A DNA stretch of 64,000 nt from Hygrocybe punicea (GCA_963556145.1 OY744473.1:2356001-2420000), one strand, 5' to 3'. Shown: positions 23,916-35,741, counted from the stretch's first letter. Numbers and translations are program-made. Notes: generated by a model not told the origin, from the sequence alone.

Positions 23916-24244
23916 TGTTGACAACGTTAGTTGACACTCGTAAGAAAGAGAGCGGTTCTTAGAGAGACGGTAGTGCGTCTGATACAAACTTGTAATAATC
24001 CGATGGGGTGACTACTACATCGGATACCAAGTATATATACTAACTACAAATGATGACTAATGATGACAACTAGCCAATAGCGTAAGTCCCTCGGAGAAGG
24101 CAGACCCGGATACACTCCGATGAGTAAAGAAGATTACATACGAAGATAGTCCTAATGTGTAGTTATCTGATAATAATCAGATAAGCGCATATTCAAACGA
24201 ATAACGTAGACAGTGATAAATGTACGACGTTACCAATTCCAACA
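23916..24244 (+). repeat. Possible solo LTR
   Basis: 329 bp starting TGTTGACAACG and ending TTCCAACA, so the ends form a TGTTG/CAACA inverted repeat as in many fungal LTRs. No target duplication is visible (ACGGT against TGTTT) and no internal region is present. Weakly supported. Confidence 0.35.
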
Positions 24245-25060
24245 TGTTTGCACTTGAATGAGCTCTCTCAGCCTTGTTGTATTACTTTAATAGTTGAAAT
24301 GTTATATTTTTTGCGCAAACAATATTGTTTGGTCACGGTGGTGCATTGCTTTTTGCTTTCTGCTATACCTACTAGCCCAACAATTGTTTTGGGAGTCCCA
24401 GACAATTTAAACTGCCTCTGTGCTTGTCCTAGCCTGATTCTTGGTGTTGTACACCAACAATCTTTGCTGTCAAAGCTCTCATAAACGACAAAGTACATTG
24501 CTTTTTTGAAAGCTGGATTTCACTCATCTTGTGTCTTCATCCTACCCATCTAGAGCCATCTTGGAGATCTTTGCAAGGGTTTCCTTTCCATAGCTCCAAA
24601 TCTCCATTTGGTTCAGTGGTTGTGGAGCTATAACTGTTTTACTATTCAGGTACATTTGGTTGATATTACAGCAACCCCTAATCATAATTTTATCATCCTA
24701 GCAATTATTTTGAAGCCCTTGCTTCCCTCTATCCAACTACCACTAAATCAGCAGAATCCAACCGCTGGTTCACAAGGTATTTGACTTTTTCTATCCTCAC
24801 ACTCCTATCTCTTTGTCTCAGAGTATACTCATCCAAATCTCTTGATTTTGTAGCCAATTTGGGACCTCTTGGCAACTTCTTTCTGCTGGTATCTTGGCCT
24901 TTCCAAGAGACCACTCTGGTCCCGTGACAAGTCAATTTTTCATTGGCTTTTTCACTTGCGCTTGGCTTTTCGTCTCCGATTGATCTGGTACTTCTGGGAC
25001 TAGTTCTGGACTCGCGTATTATCACTCTCATCAGTTCTTGCTGTGGCTGTAGTGCTGCAC
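24245..25060 (-). other. Unassigned stretch with two minus-strand open segments
   Basis: Two minus-strand open stretches (about 24268-24498 and 24729-25031) have protein-like composition, for example RLGQAQRQFKLSGTPKTIVG and the Lys/Arg-rich DTSRKKLPRGPKLATKS. I recognise neither. They could be fragments of a decayed element. Nothing else is visible. Confidence 0.25.
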
Positions 25061-25063
25061 ATT

Positions 25064-25330
25064 GGTTTATTAAAAGGAGACTAGAGCAAGGTGAATTACA
25101 GAGAAGTGCTACCTCCCTGGGCTCTCTCTACGAGTGTTACCCCAGTTGCTTGTGATCTAACCAATCACTGCACCGCTCTCTGTAATACAGTGTGTAGGGA
25201 GATTGGGCTGGCGGGTTTACAGTTGCCTCCCCTTCCAATTTGGAAGATTCTCTATTATCAACTACCACTGTTGACACCGATTTCGTCTCTTTGAGAATAT
25301 ACTGGTAGTGTATACTAGATCCACAGAGAA
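25064..25330 (+). promoter_or_regulatory. copia-leader-like sequence upstream of the TET/JBP gene
   Basis: This aligns with the leader between LTR and gag of both copia copies (minus strand of about 9000-9320 and 53390-53710). Shared blocks include GTGTTACCCCAGTTGCT, GTAGGGAGATTGGGCTGG, CAGTTGCCTCCCCTTC and CCGATTTCGTCT. It ends about 55 bp before the ATG of the dioxygenase gene, so it probably forms part of the promoter or 5' UTR. Either the retroelement took up a host leader or the gene acquired a retroelement-derived one. Confidence 0.6.
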
Positions 25331-25384
25331 CTGATTTTCAACCTCGCATCTATCCCAAACTCCCCACTGTCCTTTGACGTACTC

Positions 25385-27433
25385 ATGGATCTCTCTGACT
25401 TGATTAATGTGGAAATGTGTGAACAAAATGCTCCGGTGAGTTCTGAGTACTCATTTTAATTTGAGTTGCTTGCTCAAGGTTCTCATAGGATGATGGCAAC
25501 CAGTTTGATGCTCCTATGGGGTCAAATACCGATCAGATGGACTTGGATGTCGCAGTTGTCAACAGAAATCAGGACAATCTATCATGTTCATTTCTATAAC
25601 ATTATATTTTCTTGCTTTTGTTTAATTCTCCTTCAATAGGCCACAATAATCCTGAATCAGACAATCCAGTTCTCTTTGGTATCAGGGATGTATACAGCAT
25701 ATCTCCTCTGGATCCCTATACAACAGAACCGCCCTACGACTCATTTTGGTGTGAAGATCAGATATCCAGGACACCTGTATCGTCACCAGCTGTATTGGTT
25801 CCACCTCCCCCCACAAATCCTCCTGAGGGATCTGGATTCGTCTATCCTAATGCGCCATCTTATACATTGGTTCAAGATAACCGTTATCAAAGGGGATACA
25901 CATATGTAGCCAATTTCGACACGGCTAAGAAAAGCATGGTTCTGGAAACACTGCTCCATACCATTACCCCTCCAAACATAGGTCCTAGTTTGGTTGATGG
26001 GAAACTTGTACACGTTCCAGTTCCTGGCATGATCCTGATGCCTGTTGGCATACCATTTGTTAATCGTATAAATGGCTCCGATAAACATATCATCACCGTC
26101 GCCTGCATTCAAACCGTTTCCTCCATGCAACAGTATGCGTGCGGCCCAGAAGTCAGCAGACTCGCTGATGAAGTACTGGAAATAGCCTTTGGAAAACCAC
26201 CTGTTATTGGCCAGCCTGCTGTTCCTGCCATATACGACCTTGGACTTAAGCACAATGACAGGTCCACAACAGACATTGGCGATCCTCGTAATGGATCCTC
26301 CAGTTTGGCCACAACCAAGATTGAGGGTGATGGACATGGCGTAATTGCACCTGCTGTTCAAGTTCAACATCCACAGATATCCCGCCTTCTTCGCATCTGT
26401 TACCAGCTGTTCCGACACATCATGCCAGCTTGCATCTCCAAGCTGGAGTGGGATATGTTTGAGTGGATCTTTTGGGATAACAATGTGCCTGGATTTGGTG
26501 GTCCTTTACCGAACAACACTGGTCTGCAAGTCAATGTATCATCTGATATCGGTGATCTGGCTTCCATGATTGGTCAGTTCCAGGGGAGATTGCACACCGA
26601 TCGCAATGATTTTCATCCGGCATTTACTCTTTTTATTCTGGCTATACGCTTACCTCCAGGTACATGTTCTTGTCATATTTCTTTTCTAAATGCATTTATT
26701 AACAATCACAATAGGCAGTGATTCTGGTCCCTTCTTCTTCCCGAGGCCTGCTTTATACTTCAGGGCAATAAATGTTGCCGTGTTTTTTTCAGTGTTCAAG
26801 GGACAGGATCTTCATGGTGGTGAGAAGCCAACTGTAAATCCAGATCCAGTTGTGGCAAAGGAGTGGCTGGCACAGACTGGTCTTGGTCAGCTTGCGGATT
26901 TGGTCGGCATGCAAAATCGGGTCGGCATGGTTGTATATCCTAATCATGCTGCATTTACACAGATTACCCCATTTCTCGTTACCCCAGTCACAGGCTTCGG
27001 AAACATGGGATCTCAGTCACATTTCAGCCGTGGATACCCTACCTTTGCTAGTGATGGCCTACAAATCTTTGGAGATATCGCAACACACAAGAATTTCCTT
27101 GCATGTGACCTTGTGTGTAACTCCTGGAATAGCGCCATTCTTGCTGGCATAGATTCCCCTGTGCATCCTTCTGTTATGCTGTCCAGCATGACTTATACCG
27201 ATGAGAATGGGGAGATTTGTAGGATGGCACCTCTTCCATACGATCCGGTCAAAGACAGGTCTTTTGTGCGACGAATGAGAGGATACTACTCGTGGTATGT
27301 GCAGAAGATATGTCATCCACATCATATTCCTATTACGAAGACGGCATATGGAAATACCCAGCAGCATTTGCGAGAATCATACAAGAATTCATTGGAATCC
27401 TCTCGCCCACGACTTGCACCTCTCAATGTCTGA
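25385..27433 (+). CDS. TET/JBP-family 2-oxoglutarate/Fe(II) dioxygenase
   Basis: Proposed exons are 25385-25435, 25489-25585, 25640-26659 and 26715-27433, with introns of 53-55 bp. Frames and GT..AG sites agree; the second donor, GTTCAT, is weak. The product is 628 aa. The catalytic core is visible: HTD (His368, Asp370) within GRLHTDRNDFHPAF, the distal His423 within KGQDLHGGEKP, and a candidate 2-oxoglutarate-binding Arg458 within NRVGMVVYPN. The HxD to His spacing is about 55 residues. Family members oxidise 5-methylcytosine (TET) or thymine (JBP) in DNA; the substrate here is unknown. The N-terminal 300 residues are unassigned. The reading frame continues past the TGA at 27431-27433 into the chromodomain coding region, so this could be the first half of a fusion. 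Fungal TET/JBP genes are known to be expanded together with KDZ transposons. Confidence 0.75.
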
Positions 27434-30400
27434 CTCCCCATCAAGCCACGACTTGCAGTTACTCCAGATCAGGATTCAGACGCTGCTCATTCTACTCTCT
27501 CAACACCTTTGTCATCCCCCCCAGCATCGGTGATAGATATCAATTCTGAAGAGCCTATTGCAGCTGTTGCTGCTAATGTCAGACAGTCAGGATCAAAGCG
27601 AAAGGCTCTTTCTCCTGTGACCGAACAGTTGGATGACTCCCATCTTCCTGAAGCAGATGACACTGTAGAGATTGAGAATGATGATGGCTCAGAGTATGAG
27701 ATTGAATCTATCCAGGAGGTTGCAATAATTGATGTAAGTATCGTCTGGATTCTTTCACTTACTCATTACTATTTCCTTTTGTAACTGAAACTCTTTGTTT
27801 AGGGGATTCCCCAATGGCGTCTAAGATTCAAGGGATACGGACCATCTGAGGACTTGTGGTATGAGCATAAGGGAATTGCGTATGTGTTTCTTTTATTCCA
27901 TACCAATATCTTTGTAATCTTTTGGATTTAGAAAATCTGCTCCCTGCCTTCTCAAGGAGTTTCATAGGAATCCCCAGAACAATGTTCGTCCCTTACATGA
28001 ACTGGTGTCATCAGCTGGGTCCGATGATGATAGCGACACTTCGGATGAGGATTGGGTTGACGACCAAGACCCAAAGCCAAAGAATACATCTTCTGCACGC
28101 CCTCAACCCGACATCATAACTGACCCACCCACAAAGCAACCAAGTTCCTCTGTAACTACAGGCATGCTTGTTATGCCTGTGGTTTCACAGTTTCTCGGTC
28201 CTGTGCCTGATACGTCCTTCAAGATGCTCGATATACTTCTTGATGTGACCAGACTCCAAGAGGAAGCTATTGCGCTGGATGCTGGTCAGAACCTTGTTGG
28301 CAAGCCTATGGATTCCAATACCATTGTCAAGCTTCTTCGTGATCGTCTTGACCTTGACAATCAGGTCACAGCATTTATGGAACTTGCACCAGAATCAAAG
28401 TACACCAACGTATCACCAAATGATGAAGCCACCCTAATTTTGGAACAGATCGTTGGCTCAGTCGATATTCTCCCTGCCCTGATGGTGGAATCTGAAAAAC
28501 TGCATTTTCTCCAAAGAGCTATCCAGTGGCAGATGTGTCGTTCCTACTTGGTGTTCTTTCAGTGGTATGAAGAAAGTGGCCCACATCTGGCGCGACAGGT
28601 GGCTAACAGTCATCGAGAACACACAATTAACGCTACTTTCCCATCATTTGCAAACTGCGTCAACCATGTCGTACAATATGTCACATGTGTTCGTACTCGA
28701 CAACAAAGTATTGTTAGTCATGGAACCAAACGACGCAAGACCTCAGCAAAGACAACCAATTTACCGACTCCTCATCTCGAGTTCAATGACGATTTCACAA
28801 GACTTTCACTCATACCCTCCCATTTTGTTGACAATCGCATCAAGTCCAGTTCTTCTGCCGTCACACCTCTGCCAATTGTGAATCGGACCATCAACAATGG
28901 TGATGCAGCACTTTATGCCATTGTTTCAGAAGTCCTCTTTGCACTGTGGTGTGATGCACTTATCATCCCCTCACTTGATACAGCGGATAACCTGTTCAAC
29001 ACCTCTCAACGTCGTAAAATTCCTAACGACTCAAAGACAACTCGGAACAAGAATGTAGTTGACCGCTCAATTGTTCGAGGTGGGATTGTTATGGCATTAG
29101 TTGATATTGTTGGAGAGGGCATACTGGCATCCGATGGCATCCGCAATTTCCTATCCAGTCCAGCCAGGATGTTTACCAAAAACCTGCAGAAGGATGACGC
29201 ATTCGCCAGTAAACTCATTCGGGATTATGCAAGTACTATGGAACCTCTCATTACTCATGTTGAGGATTTGCTGGCCGCTAAACCAAAGATAGCAGATTGG
29301 TGTGATTACATTGGAAAGTTGGTTAGTGGTGCTCTGGTGGATCTCGGTGATAGGAGTCTTTCTGCTCTGCCAGGTGGGGCATCCAAGGGATCGAGATCCA
29401 AGAAGAAATGCGTTCCACGGTCCCCACTCAAGCCTGCTCTTCCCATCAAGAAATTGGAGGACATATTGACAGATTCCAAGGCGCCACATTTTGGTGCTCT
29501 TGCTTTAATCTGCCGTGAAGCTTTATCTGTGGATCATGGAAAGGGCATTCAAGACCTCCATCTCAATCGCGTTCTCTTAGGCCAAACGAAGCCGAAGTAC
29601 CAACGGACACATACACTTAGTCAGACTTACCCATTCCGTCATGCCAGCCCATATGCGATTCTGTTTGCAAAACACTTGCCAGCCAGGCAACTCACCGGAC
29701 GACTAGGTTTGGCCAATGCATTAGTGTTTATGGTTAGTTCTCAATGTCAGGACACCGTCAAGTTTTTGAACAGCGTCACATTCTGGTCCGATTCACTGGA
29801 GGAATGTATAGAGACTTTTGATCAAATTGTCAGGAAAAACTCACATTTCTACACCGATCTACGCTATAATCCCATATCACCATCTTCATCCAAGACCAAG
29901 ACGAGTAAAGCAGGCGATACAAAGAAGAAAACTGGCTTTTTTGCCCTGAACAGACGTGAGCAGGCAGCCTTAGGGTATATTCATTTTGACTCACCAACCA
30001 TATGGGGTCAGCCTTCCTGTCAGCTCAGTCTATTCTCAAAAATCCCCCATCGAGATCCTCTGGTGAATCGTTTTACTGAACTCTTCAGTGATGATTTTCA
30101 GACCAGGTGGATGAACTTTCTTGGACCGCTTTTCAACCAAGACCCTGCTTCCTTCACAGGAAATAAACCCACATGGAACGATATGCATCAGTTTATTTGC
30201 AAGCTCAGTGTAGCTGGCTTAGGATCAACAACACAATCCTCCCTTACTGCGTTTCAACTCACAAATAATCTCACACTTGCACGCCTCTGCACGCCTCCTC
30301 TTGTAGAAGACGTAACAGCCTGGATATGGAAGATGAAGAAGGCTGGTGCTTATCGTGGTCTACAGGAACTAGGATTTAATGTCACATCTCTCCACAGGAC

Positions 30401-30760
30401 CCACACATCATTCAAATGTGTGTTCAAACACTTTGATGATAATCTGTCGCAGCGTGATCGGTCTTCAATGGGATTTGACATCGGTTGTGGTGTCATTTTT
30501 GTGGAGCATATACTGTGCAAAGTCGTTCGCTGGGATAAGCGCTTGGTGTACAATTGTGGTCAGGGTGCCAGTCTGGTTGGGCTTGGAGATGTAGCGGCTG
30601 GTAAGGTAACATGGGCAAAGGGTGCTAATCATGACGATGCATCCCTTTTTCCAATTCCTCTTAAAATGAGTCAGGATCGTCTGACAGAGCTTTTGGTTGA
30701 CGGTAAGATATCTCTTATATATTTGTTATTGGTTCTCATATCACCTCTTCAGCTTCTTAG
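27434..30760 (+). CDS. Chromodomain protein with large uncharacterised C-terminal region
   Basis: Proposed exons are 27434-27733, 27803-27879, 27932-30702 and 30753-30760, giving about 1051 codons. After a Ser/Pro- and acid-rich linker with a basic SKRKA motif, a chromodomain is encoded across two introns: YEIESIQEVAIID, WRLRFKGYGPSEDLWYEH and LLKEFHRN. The expected aromatic-cage positions (Tyr, Trp, Trp) are present. Such domains bind methyl-lysine on histone H3. An acidic DDDSD stretch and about 900 residues of unknown fold follow. No ATG occurs in this frame before the chromodomain, and the frame is that of the upstream dioxygenase, separated by a single TGA. Either the two form one roughly 1680-codon gene broken by a nonsense change, or the start lies in an exon I have not resolved. 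Confidence 0.65.
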
Positions 30761-30996
30761 TTCCATTGCCCTAAATTCTGAATACGTCACTTGAACTTTT
30801 GACTTGGTTGTAACATTAATGTATCTTACTGTACTTGTATGTGATGCGGTCCCATGATTTATATCGAGTTTCACATGTTTTGTTATGCATGTATTTTGTG
30901 CTACTACTACTCAATTTGTCTGTTGGTGATTAAACCGAAGATTTTATATGATTGAGTCTTTGATTAAACAGTGTTAAATATCTGAAATGTCTCATA
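30761..30996. other. Convergent intergenic region
   Basis: 236 bp between the ends of two convergent genes. It is AT-rich, with TGTATGTGATGC- and TATTTTGTG-like stretches that may hold both polyadenylation regions. No gene seen. Confidence 0.4.
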
Positions 30997-32044
30997 CTAC
31001 GTCTCTTGTTCATCCTCAGAAAAGTCCGCATTCCTCTTTAATGTCTTTAAAACTTTGGGCTTCTGAAACAATGCTTGTGCTTGTGCAAGCGCAGCTTTCT
31101 GATAAGACATTAACAATTGGGATAACAACGGACAATGAAATTTGATTTCCAACCTTTGTGAATGTATTGTCAATCAAGGCAAGCGATCGAAGCACAATCA
31201 CAAGTCTAAAATCTTTGCTGACATTGTTTTTATCACCACTGGCAAGAGGGACTACCAAGAATGAAAGTCGTGCTTACCGGAAGCTACCATCATCCTTTGT
31301 CGCCCTTTGAAAATAGCCAACTTCATTATCCACAGTATGGCGATACTTGGAATCTACAGATGCCAGAATTCCATCAGGATCAACAAGGTTGTTGAAAGGT
31401 ACAACTTCAGCAGATGCCGCAATTGCACCAGTGCTGAAATATCGGTTGCCAGCTCCTACAACAATCCATTCCTCGAACATATCAGGCATCCAGTCTTTTA
31501 ACGTGTCCGAACGCATATGCTTGGCAAAGGTCGAACAAATTGCTGATATACCCTCCAAAGCCGCCTTGTACTTGTGGGTATCCAAACCAGTCAATTGTAT
31601 TGCCTGCCTAATATGCATTGGATTCCTGAAATTTGAGTAAGTTCTTCATTCACGTCATTGTGCTGGAAATACCTGGGTAGCTTGAGAACTGGTGGTAGTT
31701 CACAGTGAGTGAGGATGCCTGTCAGACGTAATACTACTTCTTCAGGTCCTTCTCCCAGTCCCCCCTTTACAAGTTGGTACTGATGACGGTCTTTCTTATA
31801 GCGGACTTGCAGTGAATCAAGAAGGCCATCAGCCTGTATGCAGCTAAGTTTTTGCTGTGTCGCAAAGATATTCAGGCTCTTACTTTAGTCAACGTGCAGA
31901 GATAGCTAGCTTGCTTGGAACCGTTATACTGTATGGAGGCTTCAAGTTCCAGTTTTTCACCTGTAATTATATGATTGAATCAAGCTATGGCAGTATAAAA
32001 TTCTTCTACTCACCAGCAGCTACCAGCTCATAAAACTTATTCAT
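30997..32044 (-). CDS. Uncharacterised six-exon protein, 267 aa
   Basis: Minus-strand exons are 32044-32014, 31960-31884, 31833-31673, 31625-31278, 31238-31154 and 31098-30997, with introns of 53, 50, 47, 39 and 55 bp. All have GT..AG ends and consistent phases, and the sum is exactly 268 codons. The protein starts MNKFYELVAAG and ends with an Ala/Gln-rich helix and the acidic tail FSEDEQET. Central stretches include RHQYQLVKGGLGEGPEEVV and VDSKYRHTVDNEVGYFQ. No catalytic motif, signal peptide or membrane segment is visible. I do not recognise the family. It converges on the chromodomain gene and diverges from the small-exon gene, so the three may be one module. Confidence 0.7.
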
Positions 32045-32446
32045 AGATTGCTATGGGAGGGAGGTACTTGCGTATACAGACTATATATGCAGATTTTCGC
32101 ACGTTGGATTATATTCATATTGGTATGTCTTGTAACAAATAGCATCGGTTAGGTCTCTGGCTGTTCTCCTCTAATATATACGTTAACCAGATAAAATCGC
32201 CTCATTAATGTGCAATCTGTATTTGTCGCACTACACATCAACATTCTGTACAGTTAACAATTTGTTGAGCACATGTCTTGTAGAATGTGCTGGAAAGACG
32301 ATTACATTTCTGGTACACGTGATATATCACGTCTTGTAGAATATGCTGGAAAGACGATTACATTCCTGGTACACGTGATACATGTGTATCATTATTTGTA
32401 AAAAGAGGTTATTGAAAACAAACTTGTCCTTGTATTTTACTGTATC
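32045..32446. promoter_or_regulatory. Divergent promoter region
   Basis: About 400 bp between the start of the minus-strand 267 aa gene and the plus-strand small-exon gene. It contains a 56 bp tandem duplication (32275-32386). TATATATGC occurs near 32085 on the side of the minus-strand gene. It presumably drives both genes. Confidence 0.5.
32275..32386. repeat. 56 bp direct duplication with CACGTG boxes
   Basis: Units 32275-32330 and 32331-32386 differ at a few positions. Each contains GCTGGAAAGACGATTACATT and GGTACACGTGATA, so CACGTG occurs at 32316-32321 and 32372-32377. CACGTG is the E-box bound by bHLH regulators such as Cbf1- and Pho4-type proteins; that use here is inference. Confidence 0.65.
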
Positions 32447-35207
32447 ATGTCATCCATGTCCCGTCGTGCTGCAACAAAGCAAAGCTCCAAGTATGTTTTC
32501 ATTTCTGATTTAGCATAACTATTCCACCTGGGACTGATTGCTTTGAATTAGATCTATTTCTCGTAAAAAAGCAACCAAGCAAGTCAACGAGCGTGAATAT
32601 GGTTCCAGGTATTCATTAAACTTCTACATGTCACTACTTACTAAGATGTTTCTACAGTGACATGGATGTACTGTATGTTGTTCAGGACTTTACACATCAA
32701 CTCACAACTTACATTAAATAGAGGGGAATCGGACGGTGACAATGTCATCAAGTATCTACTTGTTCTTGCCTTAGTGACCGACCACTCATCCACTCATTTC
32801 TAAACAGAGATGTGTCATCAAAGATTAATCCGTCCACTCCTACAAGGGCTTCCCGATCCATCCAGCGTTCCAAGAAACGCGCTGTATCTGAGTCTGACTC
32901 TGAAGGTCAGCCTATTGCAAAGCTACCGTAAGTGCCACCTTTGTGTATTCTAGGTCATTGGTTTAGCACACAATAGGGTTAACAAACGCCAAAAGTCTTT
33001 GTATGCATGCGTAAATGACTTAGCCATTTTTATCATGTGCTGACTTTGCAAATCTAGAAATAACAAGAAGTCCAAGTCCAAAGATGTTCCATTGGTTTAT
33101 GAGGATGAGGATGAGGATGATGTATTTTTGTAAGCACCAACCGCTTTTGCATTATCTGTTAACATGAACATGCTGATGGGACATTTACTAGCGTTAAATC
33201 TAACACAAAGAAAGCAAAAGGGTATGTATCATATGATTGCAAATACACTATATTAACCGTATATCTGTTACCATCTATCAGCCATCAGTCTGACTCTGCA
33301 TTAATTGATGTTGACGCTGAAGAATCTGAAGGGTATGCCACTTTACTGGTCATTTGTGGATATGTGCTGAGGAGATCTTATCAATAGTCTTCCTGTACCG
33401 GATGATATGGCTACCGACAATATTTCTGAGGATAATCAGTCAGTGGCACGTACTAATCGTGCAAAGTAAGTTTGTGTTGATTCTGTGTGGTACTTCCCTT
33501 ATAATCCTTCACAGGGTTGTGGACAGTGATAGCGATATTGAGTTGGTCAAGTTTGTCGCTCATATGTTACTGTATCCATGCATCAATACTAATATTCTGT
33601 AGTCCTCATGTCAAAGGAAGAAAGGAGCGGTGAGTTATTCAAACTGATGCTTCATAGGTATACTTGATTCACACCATACCAGAGTACGTGTACAAGAAAC
33701 GTCAAACATCACCAATGAATCAAAGGGCTCAAACGATGAAGCTATGATACGTTCTTCAGGCAAGAATACCAAGTAGGAGCTGTCTTCATCTCTGGAGTTA
33801 CGCTTATATTTCCGTAGGACTGTGGTCAAGAAGAGCAAATTCAAACCAGCGACACCCAGTGAGAATATGGTTCCAGTATATCAGAGGACAACTGAGAACA
33901 AGTTTAGTTTTTCATCGTTGATCATGTTCACCATTTGATTAGTTTCCAGGCCAGTATCCAAGGGCAAGAAGAAAGTCACCGACCAGGAGGAGAAACTTGT
34001 GTATATGGAGGATTTGCCTGAAGCGTACGTATTGCGTATCTAATTCTATATGGCAGCTGATTAGGTAATAGTGATTCGTTTGTTAATCCTACTACTGAGA
34101 AGGCACCATTGGACTGTGAAGTCACTGACCCGGGTCTGTTTGATCCTTTCATTGCTGACACATATGGAAATCTTCCTCACCTCCGGTGTGTATGTTGTTT
34201 CTCAAGTCTTATTCTAACTCACATGTTCGATCAAGTGCTGGTACACTTGTCACATCAAACAATGGACCGAATCCCATGGGTCCCTTTTATTTGAGCTTAA
34301 TTCCTGATGTTTGTCCAGGTGTCAATATCGAGTGAGATTTATTTTATTACATTGAAAAATATACCGATGTAGTTACTCACCAATATAATTAATAGTGTTA
34401 TCATCAAGGCCATTACGTTCACGAGAGCTGGGATCTTTGTTAATCCTTCACGTGCATCACCCTCTATTGTCAAGTCCGCTGCATCTTCTGATTCTGTTCG
34501 GAGCACAAGATATGCCATTCAAGCGAACGCTCCCCACAATTTTCTCTACACCGTTTTCACTTCCGTTCTTGCTGTCAACTCCTCCAATTTGCATGAGCGT
34601 GATCCTCAAGGGATGTTCCGCCAGATAACCGGCACTTTGTGCACCCAGGAGTGGGAACGCTTCTGTGCCTTCTTTTGTATGGTTTTTAAGGCCAAAGAAC
34701 TTCATGCCCAGATCTATGAAGATGCGATATCCATCAGCACCAGAGCCAAGCCTAAGGACGGTGGAGGTAAACCATGATTAACTTTGTTAATATGATTGCT
34801 GAGTTGTGTATAGACCGTTCTCAGCAAGGATTCAGCCGTTTGTTGGCTAAAGGCTCATCTGCCAAATCACCTGTTAAAGTAGCCGGATCATCGAGGACTG
34901 GAGCAGTGAAGGGTGCTCTCAATTTTGATGACCATGGTGAGTTGTCGTATTTCGTTAAATTGTGTTACCAATCATTAATATGTGCTATGTATGTAACTCA
35001 GTTCCAATTTACGATGGGAGAAAGGGCAACTTCAACACGAATCAACTGCAACTTCTAGATACAACGTTGAATCCTTGGACTGACGATTTATCTGGCAGCG
35101 TCTGTCTTGTTGGATACACCGCGAATACTTGGGTTGGCAAAGAGCTTTCCACGCAGTTGTCACTCAACGTGCAATGGGTTGTCGTCCTCGCATCATGCAA
35201 TGAGTAG
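32447..35207 (+). CDS. Uncharacterised gene of many very small exons
   Basis: Starts ATGTCATCCATGTCC at 32447. The first exons are 32447-32490, 32552-32608 and one from 32658, some encoding only 6-20 residues. The last introns are clear: ..GGAG/GTAAAC to GTATAG/AC near 34822, and CATG/GTGAGT to CTCAG/TT near 35000. The N-terminal half is basic and acidic by turns (SRRAATKQSS, SRSIQRSKKRAVSESDSEG, KKSKSKDVPLVYEDEDEDD), like a disordered nuclear protein. The C-terminal half is folded-looking: NSSNLHERDPQGMFRQI, EWERFCAFFCMVFKAKEL, VPIYDGRKGNFN and the end LSLNVQWVVVLASCNE. The family is not recognised. A decayed copy of its last exon sits in the inverted-repeat elements, so the gene, or a paralogue, has been carried by mobile DNA. 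Confidence 0.6.
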
Positions 35208-35741
35208 TATTTGATTTTCTCCAATATCTGTCGCTGAATACCTTGTATATACCTGTACCACCTCCACCCCCCTTTGGATTCGTCTTTGTCTGGAATTGTC
35301 TGTTGATACCCTAGCCTGTACATTTTTGTATTCATGTTTTAAATTATTGCCAGCCGGTCTGCATATTGTTCTTGTCTGATTACTAAGAGTTTTCTTACTC
35401 TGAAAGCTAAACTCCGAAAATTAAACTCAACGGTTTCAATACTCTTGTCTACATACCATGTTGTTCCACTGTGTTGTGTTTCTATTATTGTTGCTCTTTC
35501 CTGCTCCATCTTGTCATTTGAACAGTGCTAAGGTGGGTGTCATAACTGGATTGCTGTATTGCCGCAACTAATATCTATTGAGAGTATAGGCTAGTTCAAT
35601 TGACCCGTATCATATGGCATATACAGATGATGCGGACATGTTTGCTGGTATATATTTCAAGATCCCATAGTCATTTGAAGCTGATAAGAATCATAGACAC
35701 AAATGCATCATCGAGTATATAACTTCTGACCAATCGCATTT
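35208..35741. other. Intergenic region before the Helitron
   Basis: 534 bp with no convincing gene. It should contain the terminator of the small-exon gene and the left boundary of the Helitron. No TTACGAG-type terminus was found, so the left end of the Helitron is undefined or truncated. Confidence 0.4.

Noticed and set aside
30753..30794. Extension of the chromodomain ORF to 30794 without splicing
   Set aside because: A consensus GTAAGA donor at 30703 and an acceptor at 30751-30752 give a normal 50 bp intron, and the extension is hydrophobic intron-like sequence.
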